DNA of 64,000 nt from Diadophis punctatus similis (Eukaryota; Chordata; Lepidosauria; Squamata; Dipsadidae). Positions 13,745-28,191 of this stretch are shown here, one piece after another. The notes under the pieces were generated by a model. The model made no database searches. It was not told the DNA's origin and saw nothing but the letters and a program-made list of their open reading frames with translations. The position numbers were made by a program, and so were the translations under genes. How positions within the stretch are numbered: position 1 is the first letter of the stretch; every line of letters begins with the position of its first letter. Location: assembly GCA_023053685.1 (NCBI GenBank), contig JALIGW010000005.1, positions 21,995,001 through 22,059,000 on the forward strand, in the 5' to 3' direction.

Positions 13745-14399
13745 TTTTATTATATTATTTTAGTTTAGTTTATTTTAGTTTATTATTATTTTATTTTATT
13801 TTATTTTATTTTATTTTATTTCATTTCATTTCATTTCATTTCATTTCATTTCATTTTATTTTATTTTATTTCATTTCATTTCATTTCATTTCATTTCATT
13901 TCATTTCATTTCATTTTATTTTATTTTATTTTATTTCAATTTTATTTCATTTTATTTTTTTAGTTTAAATTTTATTTTATTTTATTTTTATTTTATTTTA
14001 TTTTATTTTACATTATTTCAATTTAATTTAATTTAATTTTTAAAAAATTTAATTTAATTTAATTTAATTTAATTATTTAATTTAATTTAATTTAATTTAA
14101 TTTAATTTCATTTCATTTCATTTCATTTCATTTCATTTCATTTCATTTCATTTCATTTCATTCTATTCTATTCTATTCTATTATTTTATTTTATTTCATT
14201 TCATTTCATTTCATTTCAATTCAATTTATTTTATTTTATTATTTTATTTTATTTTATTTTATTTTATTTTATTATTTTATTATATTATTTTAGTTTAGTT
14301 TATTTTAGTTTATTATTATTTAATTTAATTTTAATTTATTTTATTTCATTTTATTTCATTTCATTTCATTTCATTTTATTTCATTTTATTTCAATTTAA

Positions 14400-14563
14400 T
14401 TCAGTTTAATTCAGTTTAATTCAGTTTTATTTTATTTTATTTTATTTTATTTTATTTTATTTCAATTTAATTTAATTTAATTTAATTCATTTCATTTCAT
14501 TTCATTTCATTTCATTTTAATTTAATTTATTTCATTTTATTTCATTTCATTTCATTTTACGTT
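14400..14563. repeat. G-bearing cassette with TACGTT variant
   Basis: Three TTCAG units but no TTTCG. The terminal motif is TACGTT at 14558, the only such variant seen. Its tandem partner at 18525 has CACGTT. It is followed by TTTCAATTTATTTCAATTTA in place of the usual GTTTA units. Confidence 0.85.
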
Positions 14564-15120
14564 ATTTTATTTTATTTTATTTTATTTCAATTTATTTCAA
14601 TTTAATTCAATTTTATTTTATTTTATTTTATTTTATTATTTTATTTCATTTCATTTCATTTCATTTCATTTATTTTATTTTATTTTATTTTATTTCATTT
14701 CATTTTATTTCAATTAAATTTAATTCAATTTAATTCTATTTTATTTTATTTTATTTTATTTTATTTTTATTTTATTATATTTTATTTTACTTTATTTCAA
14801 TTTAATTTAATTTAATATTTAAAAATTTTAATTTAATTTAATTTAATTCAATTCAATTCAATTCAATTCAATTCAATTCAATTCAATTCAATTCAATTCC
14901 ATTTCATTTCATTTCATTTCATTTCATTTCATTTCATTTTATTCTATTTTATTTTATTATTTTATTAAATTTCATTTCATTTCAATTCAATTTATTTTAT
15001 TATTTTATTTTATTTTATTTTATTATTTTATTTTATTTTATTATTTTATTTTATTTTATTTTATTTTATTTTATTATTTTATTATATTATTTTAGTTTAT
15101 TATTATTTTATTTTATTTTA

Positions 15121-15325
15121 TTTCGTTTCATTTCATTTCATTTCATTTTATTTCAATTTAATTCAGTTTAATTCAGTTTAATTCAGTTTAATTTTATTTT
15201 ATTTTATTTTATTTTATTTTATTTCAATTTAATTTAATTTAATTTAATTCATTTCATTTCATTTCATTTCATTTCATTTTAATTTAATTTATTTCATTTT
15301 ATTTTATTTCATTTCATTTCATATT
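15121..15325. repeat. G-bearing cassette with CATATT (CpG lost)
   Basis: TTTCG 15121 and three TTCAG units, with CATATT at 15320 where others have CACGTT. CG has become TA, the outcome expected when a methylated CpG deaminates on both strands. Confidence 0.85.
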
Positions 15326-18285
15326 ATTTTATTTTATTTTATTTTATTTCAATTTATTTCAATTTAATTCAATTCAATTTAATTCTATTTTATTTTATTT
15401 TATTTTATTTTATTTCAATTTCAATTTAATTCAATTCAATTCATTTCATTTCATTTCATTATTTTATTTTATTTCAATTTTATTTTATTTTTTTTAATTA
15501 TTTTATTATATTTTATTTTACTTTATTTCAATTTAATTTAATTTAATTTAAAAAAATTTTAATTTAATTTAATTTAATTCAATTTAATTTAATTTAATTT
15601 AATTTAATTTAATTTAATTTAATTTAATTTAATTTAATTTAATTTAATTTAATTTAATTTAATTTAATTATTTAATTTAATTTAATTTAATTTAATTTAA
15701 TTTCATTTCATTTCATTTCATTTCATTTCATTCTATTTTATTTTATTATTTTATTTCATTTCATTTCATTTCATTTCATTTCATTTCATTTCATTTCATT
15801 TCATTTCATTTTATTTTATTTCATTTTATTTCAATTAAATTTCATTTTTTTATTTATTTTAAATTTTATTTTATTTTATTTTATTATTTTATTATATTTT
15901 ATTTTACTTTATTTCAATTTAATTTAATTTTTAAAAAAATTAATTTAATTTAATTTAATTCAATTTAATTTAATTTAATTTTTAAAAAATTTAATTTAAT
16001 TTAATTTAATTTAATTTAATTTAATTTCATTTCATTTCATTTCATTTCATTTCATTTCATTTCATTTCATTTCATTATTTCATTTCATTTATTTTATTTT
16101 ATTTTATTCTATTTCAATTTAATTCAATTTTATTTTATTTTATTTTATTTTATTTTATTATTTTATTTTATTTCATTTCATTTCATTTCATTTCATTTCA
16201 TTTCATTATTTTATTTTATTTTATTTTATTTTATTTTATTTCATTTCATTTCATTTCATTTCATTTCATTTCATTTCATTTTATTTTATTTTATTTCAAT
16301 TTTATTTCATTTTATTTTATTATTTTATTTTATTTTATTTTATTTTATTTTATTTTATTTCATTTCATTTCATTTCATTTCATTTCATTTCATTTCATTT
16401 TATTTTATTTCAATTTTATTTCATTTTATTTATTTATTTTAAATTTTATTTTATTTTATTTTTATTTTATTATATTTTATTTTACTTTATTTCAATTTAA
16501 TTTAATTTAATTTTTAAAAAATTTAATTTAATTTAATTTAATTTAATTTAATTTAATTTAATTTAATTTAATTTAATTTCATTTAATTTAATTTAATTTA
16601 ATTTCATTTCATTTCATTTCATTTCATTTCATTTCATTTCATTTCATTTCATTATTTCATTTCATTTCATTTATTTTATTCTATTCTATTCTATTCTATT
16701 ATTTAATTTTATTTTTTTTTACTATATTTCAATTTAATTTAATTTAATTTTTAAAAAATTTAATTTAATTTAATTTCATTTAATTTAATTTAATTTAATT
16801 TAATTTCATTTCATTTCATTTCATTTCATTTCATTTCATTTCATTTCATTTCATTTCATTATTTCATTTCATTTCATTTATTTTATTTTATTCTATTTCA
16901 ATTTAATTCAATTTAATTCAATTTTATTTTATTATTTTATTTTATTTTATTTCATTTCATTTCAATTCAATTCAATTTATTTTATTTTATTTTATTTCAA
17001 TTTAATTTAATTCAATTTTATTTTATTTTATTTTATTTTATTATTTTATTTCATTTCATTTCATTTCATTTCATTTCATTTCATTTCATTTCATTTTATT
17101 TCAATTAAATTTAAATAAAATTTAATTCAATTTTATTTTATTTTATTTTATTTTATTTTATTTTATTTCAATTTCAATTTAATTCATTTCATTTCATTTC
17201 ATTTCATTTCATTTCATTTTATTTCAATTTTATTTCATTTTATTTATTTATTTTAAATTTTATTTTATTTTATTTTTATTTTATTATATTTTATTTTACT
17301 TTATTTCAATTTAATTTAATTTAATTCTTAAAAAATTTCATTTCATTTCATTTAATTTAATTTAATTTAATTTAATTTAATTTAATTTAATTTAATTTAA
17401 TTTAATTTAATTTAATTTAATTTAATTTAATTTAATTTAATTTTATTCTATTCTATTTTATTATTTTATTTTATTTTATTTTATTTTATTTCATTTCAAT
17501 TCAATTCAATTTATTTTATTTTATTATTTTATTTTATTTTATTTTATTTTATTTTATTTTATTTTATTATTTTATTATATTATTTTAGTTTAGTTTAGTT
17601 TAGTTTATTATTATTTTATTTTATTTTATTTTAATTTATTTTATTTCATTTCATTTCATTTCATTTCATTTCATTTCATTTCATTTTATTTTATTTTATT
17701 TCATTTTATTTCAATTCATTTCATTTCACTTTATTTTATTTTATTTTATTTCATTTCATTTCATTTCAATTCAATTCAATTTATTTTATTTTATTATTTT
17801 ATTTTATTTTATTTTATTTTATTTTATTTTATTTTATTTTATTTTATTTTATTTTATTTTATTTTATTTTATTATTTTATTATATTATTTTAGTTTAGTT
17901 TATTTTAGTTTATTATTATTTTATTTTATTTTATTTCATTTCATTTCATTTCATTTCATTTCATTTCATTTCATTTCATTTCATTTCATTTTATTTTATT
18001 TTATTTTATTTCATTTCATTTCATTTCATTTCATTTCATTTTATTTTATTTTATTTTATTTCAATTTTATTTCATTTTATTTATTTAGTTTAAATTTTAT
18101 TTTATTTTATTTTTATTTTATTTTATTTTATTTTACATTATTTCAATTTAATTTAATTTAATTTTTAAAAAATTTAATTTAATTTAATTTAATTTAATTA
18201 TTTAATTTAATTTAATTTAATTTAATTTAATTTAATTTCATTTCATTTCATTTCATTTCATTTCATTTCATTTCATTTCATTTCA

Positions 18286-18310
18286 TTCTATTCTATTCTA
18301 TTCTATTCTA
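18286..18310. repeat. Longest TTCTA (ATTCT) run seen, five units
   Basis: TTCTA x5 lies between TTTCA units and TTATTTTA. Four-unit runs occur at 14161, 16679, 20829, 21036, 25339, 31503, 34449, 37668, 49001 and similar places. TTCTA nearly always separates a TTTCA run from TTTTA, usually as one unit. Confidence 0.9.
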
Positions 18311-18524
18311 TTATTTTATTTCATTTCATTTCATTTCATTTCAATTCAATTTATTTTATTTTATTTTATTATTTTATTTTATTTTATTTTATTTTATTAT
18401 TTTATTATATTATTTTAGTTTAGTTTATTTTAGTTTATTATTATTTAATTTAATTTTAATTTATTTTATTTCATTTTATTTCATTTCATTTCATTTCATT
18501 TTATTTCATTTTATTTCAATTTAA

Positions 18525-18688
18525 TTCAGTTTAATTCAGTTTAATTCAGTTTTATTTTATTTTATTTTATTTTATTTTATTTTATTTCAATTTAATTTAA
18601 TTTAATTTAATTCATTTCATTTCATTTCATTTCATTTCATTTTAATTTAATTTATTTCATTTTATTTCATTTCATTTCATTTCACGTT
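18525..18688. repeat. G-bearing cassette, no TTTCG, CACGTT
   Basis: Three TTCAG units from 18525, CACGTT at 18683-18688, and no TTTCG. It is the first of a cassette pair about 720 bp apart, as at 14400, 25583, 31747 and 49245. Confidence 0.85.
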
Positions 18689-19240
18689 ATTTTATTTTAT
18701 TTTATTTTATTTCAATTTATTTCAATTTAATTCAATTTTATTTTATTTTATTTTATTATTTTGTTTCATTTCATTTCATTTCATTTCATTTATTTTATTT
18801 TATTTTATTTTATTTCATTTCATTTTATTTCAATTAAATTTAATTCAATTTAATTCTATTTTATTTTATTTTATTTTATTTTATTTTTATTTTATTATAT
18901 TTTATTTTACTTTATTTCAATTTAATTTAATTTAATATTTAAAAATTTTAATTTAATTTAATTTAATTCAATTCAATTCAATTCAATTCAATTCAATTCA
19001 ATTCAATTCAATTCCATTTCATTTCATTTCATTTCATTTCATTTCATTTCATTTCATTTTATTCTATTTTATTTTATTATTTTATTAAATTTCATTTCAT
19101 TTCAATTCAATTTATTTTATTATTTTATTTTATTTTATTTTATTATTTTATTTTATTTTATTATTTTATTTTATTTTATTTTATTTTATTTTATTATTTT
19201 ATTATATTATTTTAGTTTATTATTATTTTATTTTATTTTA

Positions 19241-19445
19241 TTTCGTTTCATTTCATTTCATTTCATTTTATTTCAATTTAATTCAGTTTAATTCAGTTTA
19301 ATTCAGTTTAATTTTATTTTATTTTATTTTATTTTATTTTATTTCAATTTAATTTAATTTAATTTAATTCATTTCATTTCATTTCATTTCATTTCATTTT
19401 AATTTAATTTATTTCATTTTATTTTATTTCATTTCATTTCATATT
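19241..19445. repeat. G-bearing cassette with CATATT
   Basis: TTTCG 19241, three TTCAG units, CATATT at 19440. It is the second of the pair in A2 and the partner of 15121 at 4120 bp. Confidence 0.85.
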
Positions 19446-21040
19446 ATTTTATTTTATTTTATTTTATTTCAATTTATTTCAATTTAATTCAATTCAATTT
19501 AATTCTATTTTATTTTATTTTATTTTATTTTATTTCAATTTCAATTTAATTCAATTCAATTCATTTCATTTCATTTCATTATTTTATTTTATTTCAATTT
19601 TATTTTATTTTTTTTAATTATTTTATTATATTTTATTTTACTTTATTTCAATTTAATTTAATTTAATTTAAAAATTTTTTAATTTAATTTAATTTAATTC
19701 AATTTAATTTAATTTAATTTAATTTAATTTAATTTAATTTAATTTAATTTAATTTAATTTAATTTAATTTAATTTAATTTAATTTAATTTAATTTAATTA
19801 TTTAATTTAATTTAATTTAATTTAATTTCATTTCATTTCATTTCATTTCATTTCATTTCATTTCATTTCATTCTATTTTATTTTATTATTTTATTTCATT
19901 TCATTTCATTTCATTTCATTTCATTTCATTTCATTTCATTTCATTTCATTTCATTTCATTTTATTTTATTTTATTTCATTTTATTTCAATTAAATTTCAT
20001 TTTTTTATTTATTTTAAATTTTATTTTATTTTATTTTATTATTTTATTATATTTTATTTTACTTTATTTCAATTTAATTTAATTTTTAAAAAAATTAATT
20101 TAATTTAATTTAATTTAATTTAATTTAATTTAATTTTTAAAAAATTTAATTTAATTTAATTTAATTTAATTTAATTTAATTTAATTTAATTTCATTTCAT
20201 TTCATTTCATTTCATTTCATTTCATTATTTCATTTCATTTATTTTATTTTATTTTATTCTATTTCAATTTAATTCAATTTTATTTTATTTTATTTTATTT
20301 TATTTTATTATTTTATTTTATTTCATTTCATTTCATTTCATTTCATTTCATTTCATTATTTTATTTTATTTTATTTTATTTTATTTTATTTTATTTCATT
20401 TCATTTCATTTCATTTCATTTCATTTCATTTCATTTCATTTCATTTTATTTTATTTCAATTTTATTTCATTTTATTTTATTATTTTATTTTATTTTATTT
20501 TATTTTATTTTATTTTATTTTATTTTATTTCATTTCATTTCATTTCATTTCATTTCATTTCATTTCATTTTATTTTATTTCAATTTTATTTCATTTTATT
20601 TATTTATTTTAAATTTTATTTTATTTTATTTTTATTTTATTATATTTTATTTTACTTTATTTCAATTTAATTTAATTTAATTTTTAAAAAATTTAATTTA
20701 ATTTAATTTAATTTAATTTAATTTAATTTAATTTAATTTAATTTAATTTAATTTAATTTAATTTCATTTCATTTCATTTCATTTCATTTCATTTCATTTC
20801 ATTATTTCATTTCATTTCATTTATTTTATTCTATTCTATTCTATTCTATTATTTAATTTTATTTTTTTTTACTATATTTCAATTTAATTTAATTTAATTT
20901 TTAAAAAATTTAATTTAATTTAATTTAATTTAATTTAATTTAATTTAATTTAATTTCATTTCATTTCATTTCATTTCATTTCATTTCATTTCATTTCATT
21001 TCATTTCATTATTTCATTTCATTTCATTTATTTTATTCTA

Positions 21041-21608
21041 TTCTATTCTATTCTATTATTTAATTTTATTTTTTTTTACTATATTTCAATTTAATTTAAT
21101 TTAATTTTTAAAAAATTTAATTTAATTTAATTTAATTTAATTTAATTTAATTTAATTTAATTTCATTTCATTTCATTTCATTTCATTTCATTTCATTTCA
21201 TTTCGTTTTATTTTATTTTATTTTATTTTATTTTATTTTATTTTATTTTATTATTTTATATTTTATTTTATTTTATTTCAATTAAATTTAATTCAATTTA
21301 ATTCAATTTTATTTTATTTTATTTTATTTCAATTTAAAATTAATTCAATTCATTTCATTTTATTTTATTTTATTTTATTTTATTTCAATTTTATTTCATT
21401 TTATTTATTTAGTTTAAATTTTATTTTATTTTATTTTATTTTATTATTTTATTATATTTTATTTTACTTTATTTCAATTTAATTTAATTTAATTTTTAAA
21501 AAATTCAATTCAATTCAATTCAATTCAATTCAATTCAATTCAATTCAATTCAATTCAATTCAATTCAATTCAATTCCATTCCATTTCATTTCATTTCATT
21601 TCATTTCA
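21041..21608. repeat. Linker segment shared with the 6.8-kb family
   Basis: This contains ACTATATTTC at 21078, an AT element, TTTCG followed by TTTTA at 21201, the connector TTCAATTTAAAATTAATTC near 21325, an AT element near 21493, and a TTCAA run that ends in two TTCCA units near 21573. The same succession is seen from 34491, 37709, 41291 and 44605. It therefore represents one 6.8-kb half-unit start lying upstream of the first 6.2-kb unit. Confidence 0.7.
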
Positions 21609-21792
21609 TTTTATTCTATTTTATTTTATTATTTTATTTAATTTAATTTCATTTCAATTCAATTTATTTTATTATTTTATTTTATTTTATTTTATTTTAT
21701 TATTTTATTTTATTTTATTTTATTATTTTATTTTATTATATTTTATTATTTTATTATATTATTTTAGTTTATTATTATTTTATTTTATTTTA

Positions 21793-21987
21793 TTTCGTTT
21801 CATTTCATTTCATTTTATTTCAATTTAATTCAGTTTAATTCAGTTTAATTCAGTTTAATTTAATTTTATTTTATTTTATTTTATTTCAATTTAATTTAAT
21901 TTAATTTAATTCATTTCATTTCATTTCATTTCATTTCATTTTAATTTAATTTATTTCATTTTATTTCATTTCATTTCATTTCACGTT
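21793..21987. repeat. Complete G-bearing cassette (B1)
   Basis: TTTCG 21793, three TTCAG units followed by a TTTAA unit, CACGTT 21982-21987, then GTTTA units. The same form occurs in B2 and in all four 6.8-kb half-units. Confidence 0.85.
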
Positions 21988-23565
21988 ATTTTATTTTATT
22001 TTATTATTTTATTATATTATTTTAGTTTAGTTTATTTTAGTTTATTATTATTTTATTTTATTTTATTTTAATTTATTTTATTTTATTTCATTTCATTTCA
22101 TTTCATTTCATTTCATTTCATTTCATTTCATTTCATTTCATTTCATTTCATTATTTTATTTTATTTTATTTTATTTCATTTTATTTCAATTAAATTTAAT
22201 TCAATTTAATTCAATTTTATTTTATTTTATTTTATTTCAATTTCAATTTAATTCAATTCATTTCATTTCATTTCATTTCATTTCATTTTATTTCAATTTT
22301 ATTTCATTTTATTTATTTAGTTTAAATTTTATTTTATTTTATTATTTTATTATATTTTATTTTACTTTATTTCAATTTAATTTAATTTATTTCAATTTAA
22401 TTTAATTTAATTTAATTTAATTTAATTTAATTTAATTTAATTTAATTTAATTTAATTTCATTTCATTTCATTTCATTTCATTTCATTTCATTTCATTTCA
22501 TTATTTCATTTCATTTCATTTAATTATTTAATTTAATTTAATTTAATTTAATTTAATTTCATTTCATTTCATTTCATTTCATTTCATTTCATTTCATTCT
22601 ATTTTATTTTATTATTTTATTTTATTTTATTTCATTTCATTTCATTTCAATTTATTTTATTTTATTATTTTATTTTATTTTATTTTATTATTTTATTATA
22701 TTTTATTTTACTTTATTTCAATTTAATTTAATTTAATTTTTAAAAAATTTAATTTAATTTAATTTAATTTCATTTCATTTCATTTCATTTCATTTCATTA
22801 TTTCATTTCATTTCATTTATTTCATTTTATTCTATTTTATTTTATTATTTTATTTTATTTTATTTTACTTTATTTCAATTTAATTTAATTTAATTTTTAA
22901 AAAATTTAATTTAATTTAATTTAATTTAATTTAATTTAATTTAATTTAATTTCATTTCATTTCATTTCATTTCATTTCATTTCATTTCATTTCATTTCAT
23001 TTCATTTCATTATTTCATTTCATTTCATTTATTTTATTTTATTCTATTTTATTTTATTATTTTATTTTATTTTATTTCATTTCATTTCAATTCAATTCAA
23101 TTTATTTTATTTTATTTTATTTCAATTTAATTCAATTTTATTTTATTTTATTTTATTATTTTATTTTATTTCATTTCATTTCATTTCATTTCATTTCATT
23201 TCATTATTTCATTTCATTTCATTTCATTTCATTTTATTTTATTTTATTTCAATTAAATTTAAATAAAATTTAATTCATTTTTGTTTTATTTTATTTTATT
23301 TTATTTTATTTTATTTTATTTCAATTTATTTCAATTTAATTCAATTTTATTTTATTTTATTATTTTATTTCATTTCATTTCATTTCATTTCATTTATTTT
23401 ATTTTATTTTATTTCATTTCATTTTATTTCAATTAAATTTAATTAAATTTAATTCTATTTTATTTTATTTTATTTTATTTTATTTTTATTTTATTATATT
23501 TTATTTTACTTTATTTCAATTTAATTTAATTTAATATTTAAAAAATTTAATTTAATTTAATTTAA

Positions 23566-23685
23566 TTCAATTCAATTCAATTCAATTCAATTCAATTCAA
23601 TTCAATTCAATTCAATTCAATTCAATTCAATTCAATTCAATTCAATTCAATTCAATTCAATTCAATTCCATTCCATTCCATTCCA
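23566..23685. repeat. TTCAA x20 then TTCCA x4
   Basis: TTCAA occupies 23566-23665 and TTCCA 23666-23685, followed by TTTTA units. It lies in B1, after the AAATAAAATTTAATTCA landmark and a variant AT element TATTTAAAAAA. Confidence 0.95.
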
Positions 23686-25582
23686 TTTATTTTATTTTAT
23701 TTTATTTTATTTTATTATTTTATTTTATTTTATTTTATTTTATTTTATTTTATTTTATTTTATTTTATTTTATTTCAATTTCAATTTAATTCAATTTATT
23801 TTATTTTATTTCATTTCATTTTATTTCAATTAAATTTAAATCAATTTAATTCTATTTTATTTTATTTTATTTTATTTTATTTTATTTTATTTCAATTTCA
23901 ATTTAATTCAATTCATTTCATTTCATTTCATTTCATTTCATTATTTTATTTTATTTCAATTTTATTTTATTTTATTATTTTATTATATTTTATTTTACTT
24001 TATTTCAATTTAATTTAATTTAATTTAAAAATTTTTTAATTTCATTTCATTTAATTTAATTTAATTTAATTTAATTTAATTTAATTTAATTTAATAATTT
24101 AATTTAATTTAATTTAATTTAATTTAATTTAATTTAATTTAATTTAATTTAATTTAATTTAATTTAATTTAATTTAATTTCATTTCATTTCATTTCATTT
24201 AATTTAATTTAATTTAATTTAATTTAATTTCATTTCATTTCATTTCATTTCATTTCATTTCATTTCATTCTATTTTATTTTATTATTTTATTTTATTTCA
24301 TTTCATTTCATTTCATTTCAATTTATTTTATTTTATTATTTTACTTTATTTTATTTTATTATTTTATTTTATTTTATTTTACTTTATTTCAATTTAATTT
24401 AATTTAATTCTTAAAAAATTTCATTTCATTTCATTTAATTTAATTTAATTTAATTTAATTTAATTTAATTTCATTTCATTTCATTTCATTTCATTTCATT
24501 TCATTTCATTTTATTCTATTCTATTCTATTTTATTATTTTATTTTATTTTATTTTATTTTATTTCATTTCAATTCAATTCAATTTATTTTATTTTATTAT
24601 TTTATTTTATTTTATTTTATTTTATTTTATTTTATTTTATTATTTTATTATATTATTTTAGTTTAGTTTAGTTTAGTTTATTATTATTTTATTTTATTTT
24701 AATTTATTTTATTTCATTTCATTTCATTTCATTTCATTTCATTTCATTTTATTTTATTTTATTTTATTTCATTTTATTTCAATTCATTTCATTTCACTTT
24801 ATTTTATTTTATTTTATTTCATTTCATTTCAATTCAATTCAATTTATTTTATTTTATTATTTTATTTTATTTTATTTTATTTTATTTTATTTTATTTTAT
24901 TTTATTTTATTTTATTTTATTTTATTTTATTTTATTTTATTTTATTTTATTATTTTATTATATTATTTTAGTTTAGTTTATTTTAGTTTATTATTATTTT
25001 ATTTTATGTTATTTTATTTTATTATATTTTATTTCATTTCATTTCATTTCATTTCATTTCATTTCATTTCATTTTATTTTATTTTATTTTATTTTATTTC
25101 ATTTCATTTCATTTCATTTCATTTTATTTTATTTTATTTTATTTCAATTTTATTTCATTTTATTTATTTAGTTTAAATTTTATTTTATTTTATTTTTATT
25201 TTATTTTATTTTATTTTACATTATTTCAATTTAATTTAATTTAATTTTTAAAAAATTTAATTTAATTTAATTTAATTTAATTATTTAATTTAATTTAATT
25301 TAATTTCATTTCATTTCATTTCATTTCATTTCATTTCATTCTATTCTATTCTATTCTATTATTTTATTTTATTTCATTTCATTTCATTTCATTTCAATTC
25401 AATTTATTTTATTTTATTATTTTATTTTATTTTATTTTATTTTATTTTATTTTATTATTTTATTATATTATTTTAGTTTAGTTTATTTTAGTTTATTATT
25501 ATTTAATTTAATTTTAATTTATTTTATTTCATTTTATTTCATTTCATTTCATTTCATTTTATTTCATTTTATTTCAATTTAA

Positions 25583-25741
25583 TTCAGTTTAATTCAGTTT
25601 AATTCAGTTTTATTTTATTTTATTTTATTTTATTTTATTTCAATTTAATTTAATTTAATTTAATTCATTTCATTTCATTTCATTTCATTTCATTTTAATT
25701 TAATTTATTTCATTTTATTTCATTTCATTTCATTTCACGTT
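25583..25741. repeat. G-bearing cassette, no TTTCG, CACGTT (B1 second half)
   Basis: Three TTCAG units from 25583 and CACGTT 25736-25741. It is the first of a pair and the partner of 31747 at the 6.17-kb offset. Confidence 0.85.
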
Positions 25742-26288
25742 ATTTTATTTTATTTTATTTCAATTTATTTCAATTTAATTCAATTTTATTTTATTTTATT
25801 TTATTTTATTATTTTATTTCATTTCATTTCATTTCATTTCATTTATTTTATTTTATTTTATTTTATTTTATTTCATTTCATTTTATTTCAATTATATTTA
25901 ATTCAATTTAATTCTATTTTATTTTATTTTATTTTATTTTATTTTTATTTTATTATATTTTATTTTACTTTATTTCAATTTAATTTAATTTAATATTTAA
26001 AAATTTTAATTTAATTTAATTCAATTCAATTCAATTCAATTCAATTCAATTCAATTCAATTCAATTCCATTTCATTTCATTTCATTTCATTTCATTTCAT
26101 TTCATTTTATTCTATTTTATTTTATTATTTTATTAAATTTCATTTCATTTCAATTCAATTTATTTTATTATTTTATTTTATTTTATTTTATTATTTTATT
26201 TTATTTTATTATTTTATTTTATTTTATTTTATTTTATTTTATTATTTTATTATATTATTTTAGTTTATTATTATTTTATTTTATTTTA

Positions 26289-26488
26289 TTTCGTTTCATT
26301 TCATTTCATTTCATTTTATTTCAATTTAATTCAGTTTAATTCAGTTTAATTCAGTTTAATTTTATTTTATTTTATTTTATTTTATTTCAATTTAATTTAA
26401 TTTAATTTAATTCATTTCATTTCATTTCATTTCATTTCATTTTAATTTAATTTATTTCATTTTATTTTATTTCATTTCATTTCATATT
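26289..26488. repeat. G-bearing cassette with CATATT (B1)
   Basis: TTTCG 26289, three TTCAG units, CATATT 26483. The shared CpG-to-TpA state with 15121, 19241 and 32463 shows one ancestral change inherited by the paired-cassette families. Confidence 0.85.
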
Positions 26489-27996
26489 ATTTTATTTTAT
26501 TTTATTTTATTTCAATTTATTTCAATTTAATTCAATTCAATTTAATTCTATTTTATTTTATTTTATTTTATTTTATTTCAATTTCAATTTAATTCAATTC
26601 ATTTCATTTCATTTCATTTCATTATTTTATTTTATTTCAATTTTATTTTATTTTATTTTATTATTTTATTATATTTTATTTTACTTTATTTCAATTTAAT
26701 TTAATTTAATTTAAAAAAATTTTAATTTAATTTAATTTAATTTAATTCAATTTAATTTAATTTAATTTAATTTAATTTAATTTAATTTAATTTAATTTAA
26801 TTTAATTTAATTTAATTTAATTTAATTATTTAATTTAATTTAATTTAATTTAATTTAATTTCATTTCATTTCATTTCATTTCATTTCATTTCATTCTATT
26901 TTATTTTATTATTTTATTTCATTTCATTTCATTTCATTTCATTTCATTTCATTTCATTTCATTTTATTTTATTTTATTTTATTTCATTTTATTTCAATTA
27001 AATTTCATTTTTTTATTTATTTTAAATTTTATTTTATTTTATTTTATTATTTTATTATATTTTATTTTACTTTATTTCAATTTAATTTAATTTTTAAAAA
27101 AATTAATTTAATTTAATTTAATTCAATTTAATTTAATTTAATTTTTAAAAAATTTAATTTAATTTAATTTAATTTAATTTAATTTAATTTAATTTCATTT
27201 CATTTCATTTCATTTCATTTCATTTCATTTCATTATTTCATTTCATTTATTTTATTTTATTTTATTCTATTTCAATTTAATTCAATTTTATTTTATTTTA
27301 TTTTATTTTATTTTATTATTTTATTTTATTTCATTTCATTTCATTTCATTTCATTTCATTATTTTATTTTATTTTATTTTATTTTATTTTATTTTATTTT
27401 ATTTTATTTCAATTAAATTTAATTAAATTTAATTCAATTTTATTTTATTTTATTTTATTATTTTATTTTATTTTATTTTATTTTATTTTATTTTATTTTA
27501 TTTCATTTCATTTCATTTCATTTCATTTCATTTCATTTCATTTCATTTTATTTTATTTCAATTTTATTTCATTTTATTTATTTATTTTAAATTTTATTTT
27601 ATTTTATTTTTATTTTATTATATTTTATTTTACTTTATTTCAATTTAATTTAATTTAATTTTTAAAAAATTTAATTTAATTTAATTTAATTTAATTTAAT
27701 TTAATTTAATTTAATTTAATTTAATTTAATTTAATTTAATTTCATTTCATTTCATTTCATTTCATTTCATTTCATTTCATTTCATTTCATTTCATTATTT
27801 CATTTCATTTCATTTTATTCTATTTTATTTTATTATTTTATTTAATTTAATTTCATTTCAATTCAATTTATTTTATTATTTTATTTTATTTTATTTTATT
27901 TTATTATTTTATTTTATTTTATTTTATTATTTTATTTTATTATATTTTATTATTTTATTATATTATTTTAGTTTATTATTATTTTATTTTATTTTA

Positions 27997-28191
27997 TTTC
28001 GTTTCATTTCATTTCATTTTATTTCAATTTAATTCAGTTTAATTCAGTTTAATTCAGTTTAATTTAATTTTATTTTATTTTATTTTATTTCAATTTAATT
28101 TAATTTAATTTAATTCATTTCATTTCATTTCATTTCATTTCATTTTAATTTAATTTATTTCATTTTATTTCATTTCATTTCATTTCACGTT
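27997..28191. repeat. Complete G-bearing cassette (B2)
   Basis: TTTCG 27997, three TTCAG units, CACGTT 28186-28191 and GTTTA units. It lies 6204 bp after the B1 copy at 21793. Confidence 0.85.

Larger units (their letters stand above)
13330..17444. repeat. Higher-order unit A1 (~4.1 kb)
   Basis: Landmarks in order: a TTCTA pair marker at 13330, one of the longest TTTTA runs of the window (about 13637-13744, near 21 units), a cassette ending in TACGTT at 14558, a second cassette ending in CATATT at 15320, ACTATATTTC at 16721, and AAATAAAATTTAATTCA at 17113. The first four recur at 17445, 18683, 19440 and 20871, offsets of 4115 to 4150 bp, so A1 and A2 are tandem copies. Confidence 0.82.
17445..21040. 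repeat. Higher-order unit A2 (~4.1-kb family, 3' end replaced)
   Basis: This is a tandem copy of A1 carrying the paired cassettes (CACGTT 18683, CATATT 19440) and ACTATATTTC at 20871. It lacks the AAATAAAATTTAATTCA segment that closes A1. Instead the ACTATATTTC block is repeated at 21078, and the sequence passes into a segment shared with the 6.8-kb family. CACGTT here against TACGTT in A1 is a single C/T difference. Confidence 0.8.
21609..27811. repeat. Higher-order unit B1 (~6.2 kb)
   Basis: Landmarks: cassette CACGTT 21982, paired AT elements 22737/22894, AAATAAAATTTAATTCA 23261, an isolated G at about 23283, 20 TTCAA then 4 TTCCA units (23566-23685), ATGTTA at 25006, CACGTT 25736 and CATATT 26483. 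Each recurs about 6170-6200 bp later. The first half resembles a 6.8-kb half-unit and the second half resembles the 4.1-kb unit. B is therefore a composite of the two families amplified as one block. Confidence 0.85.
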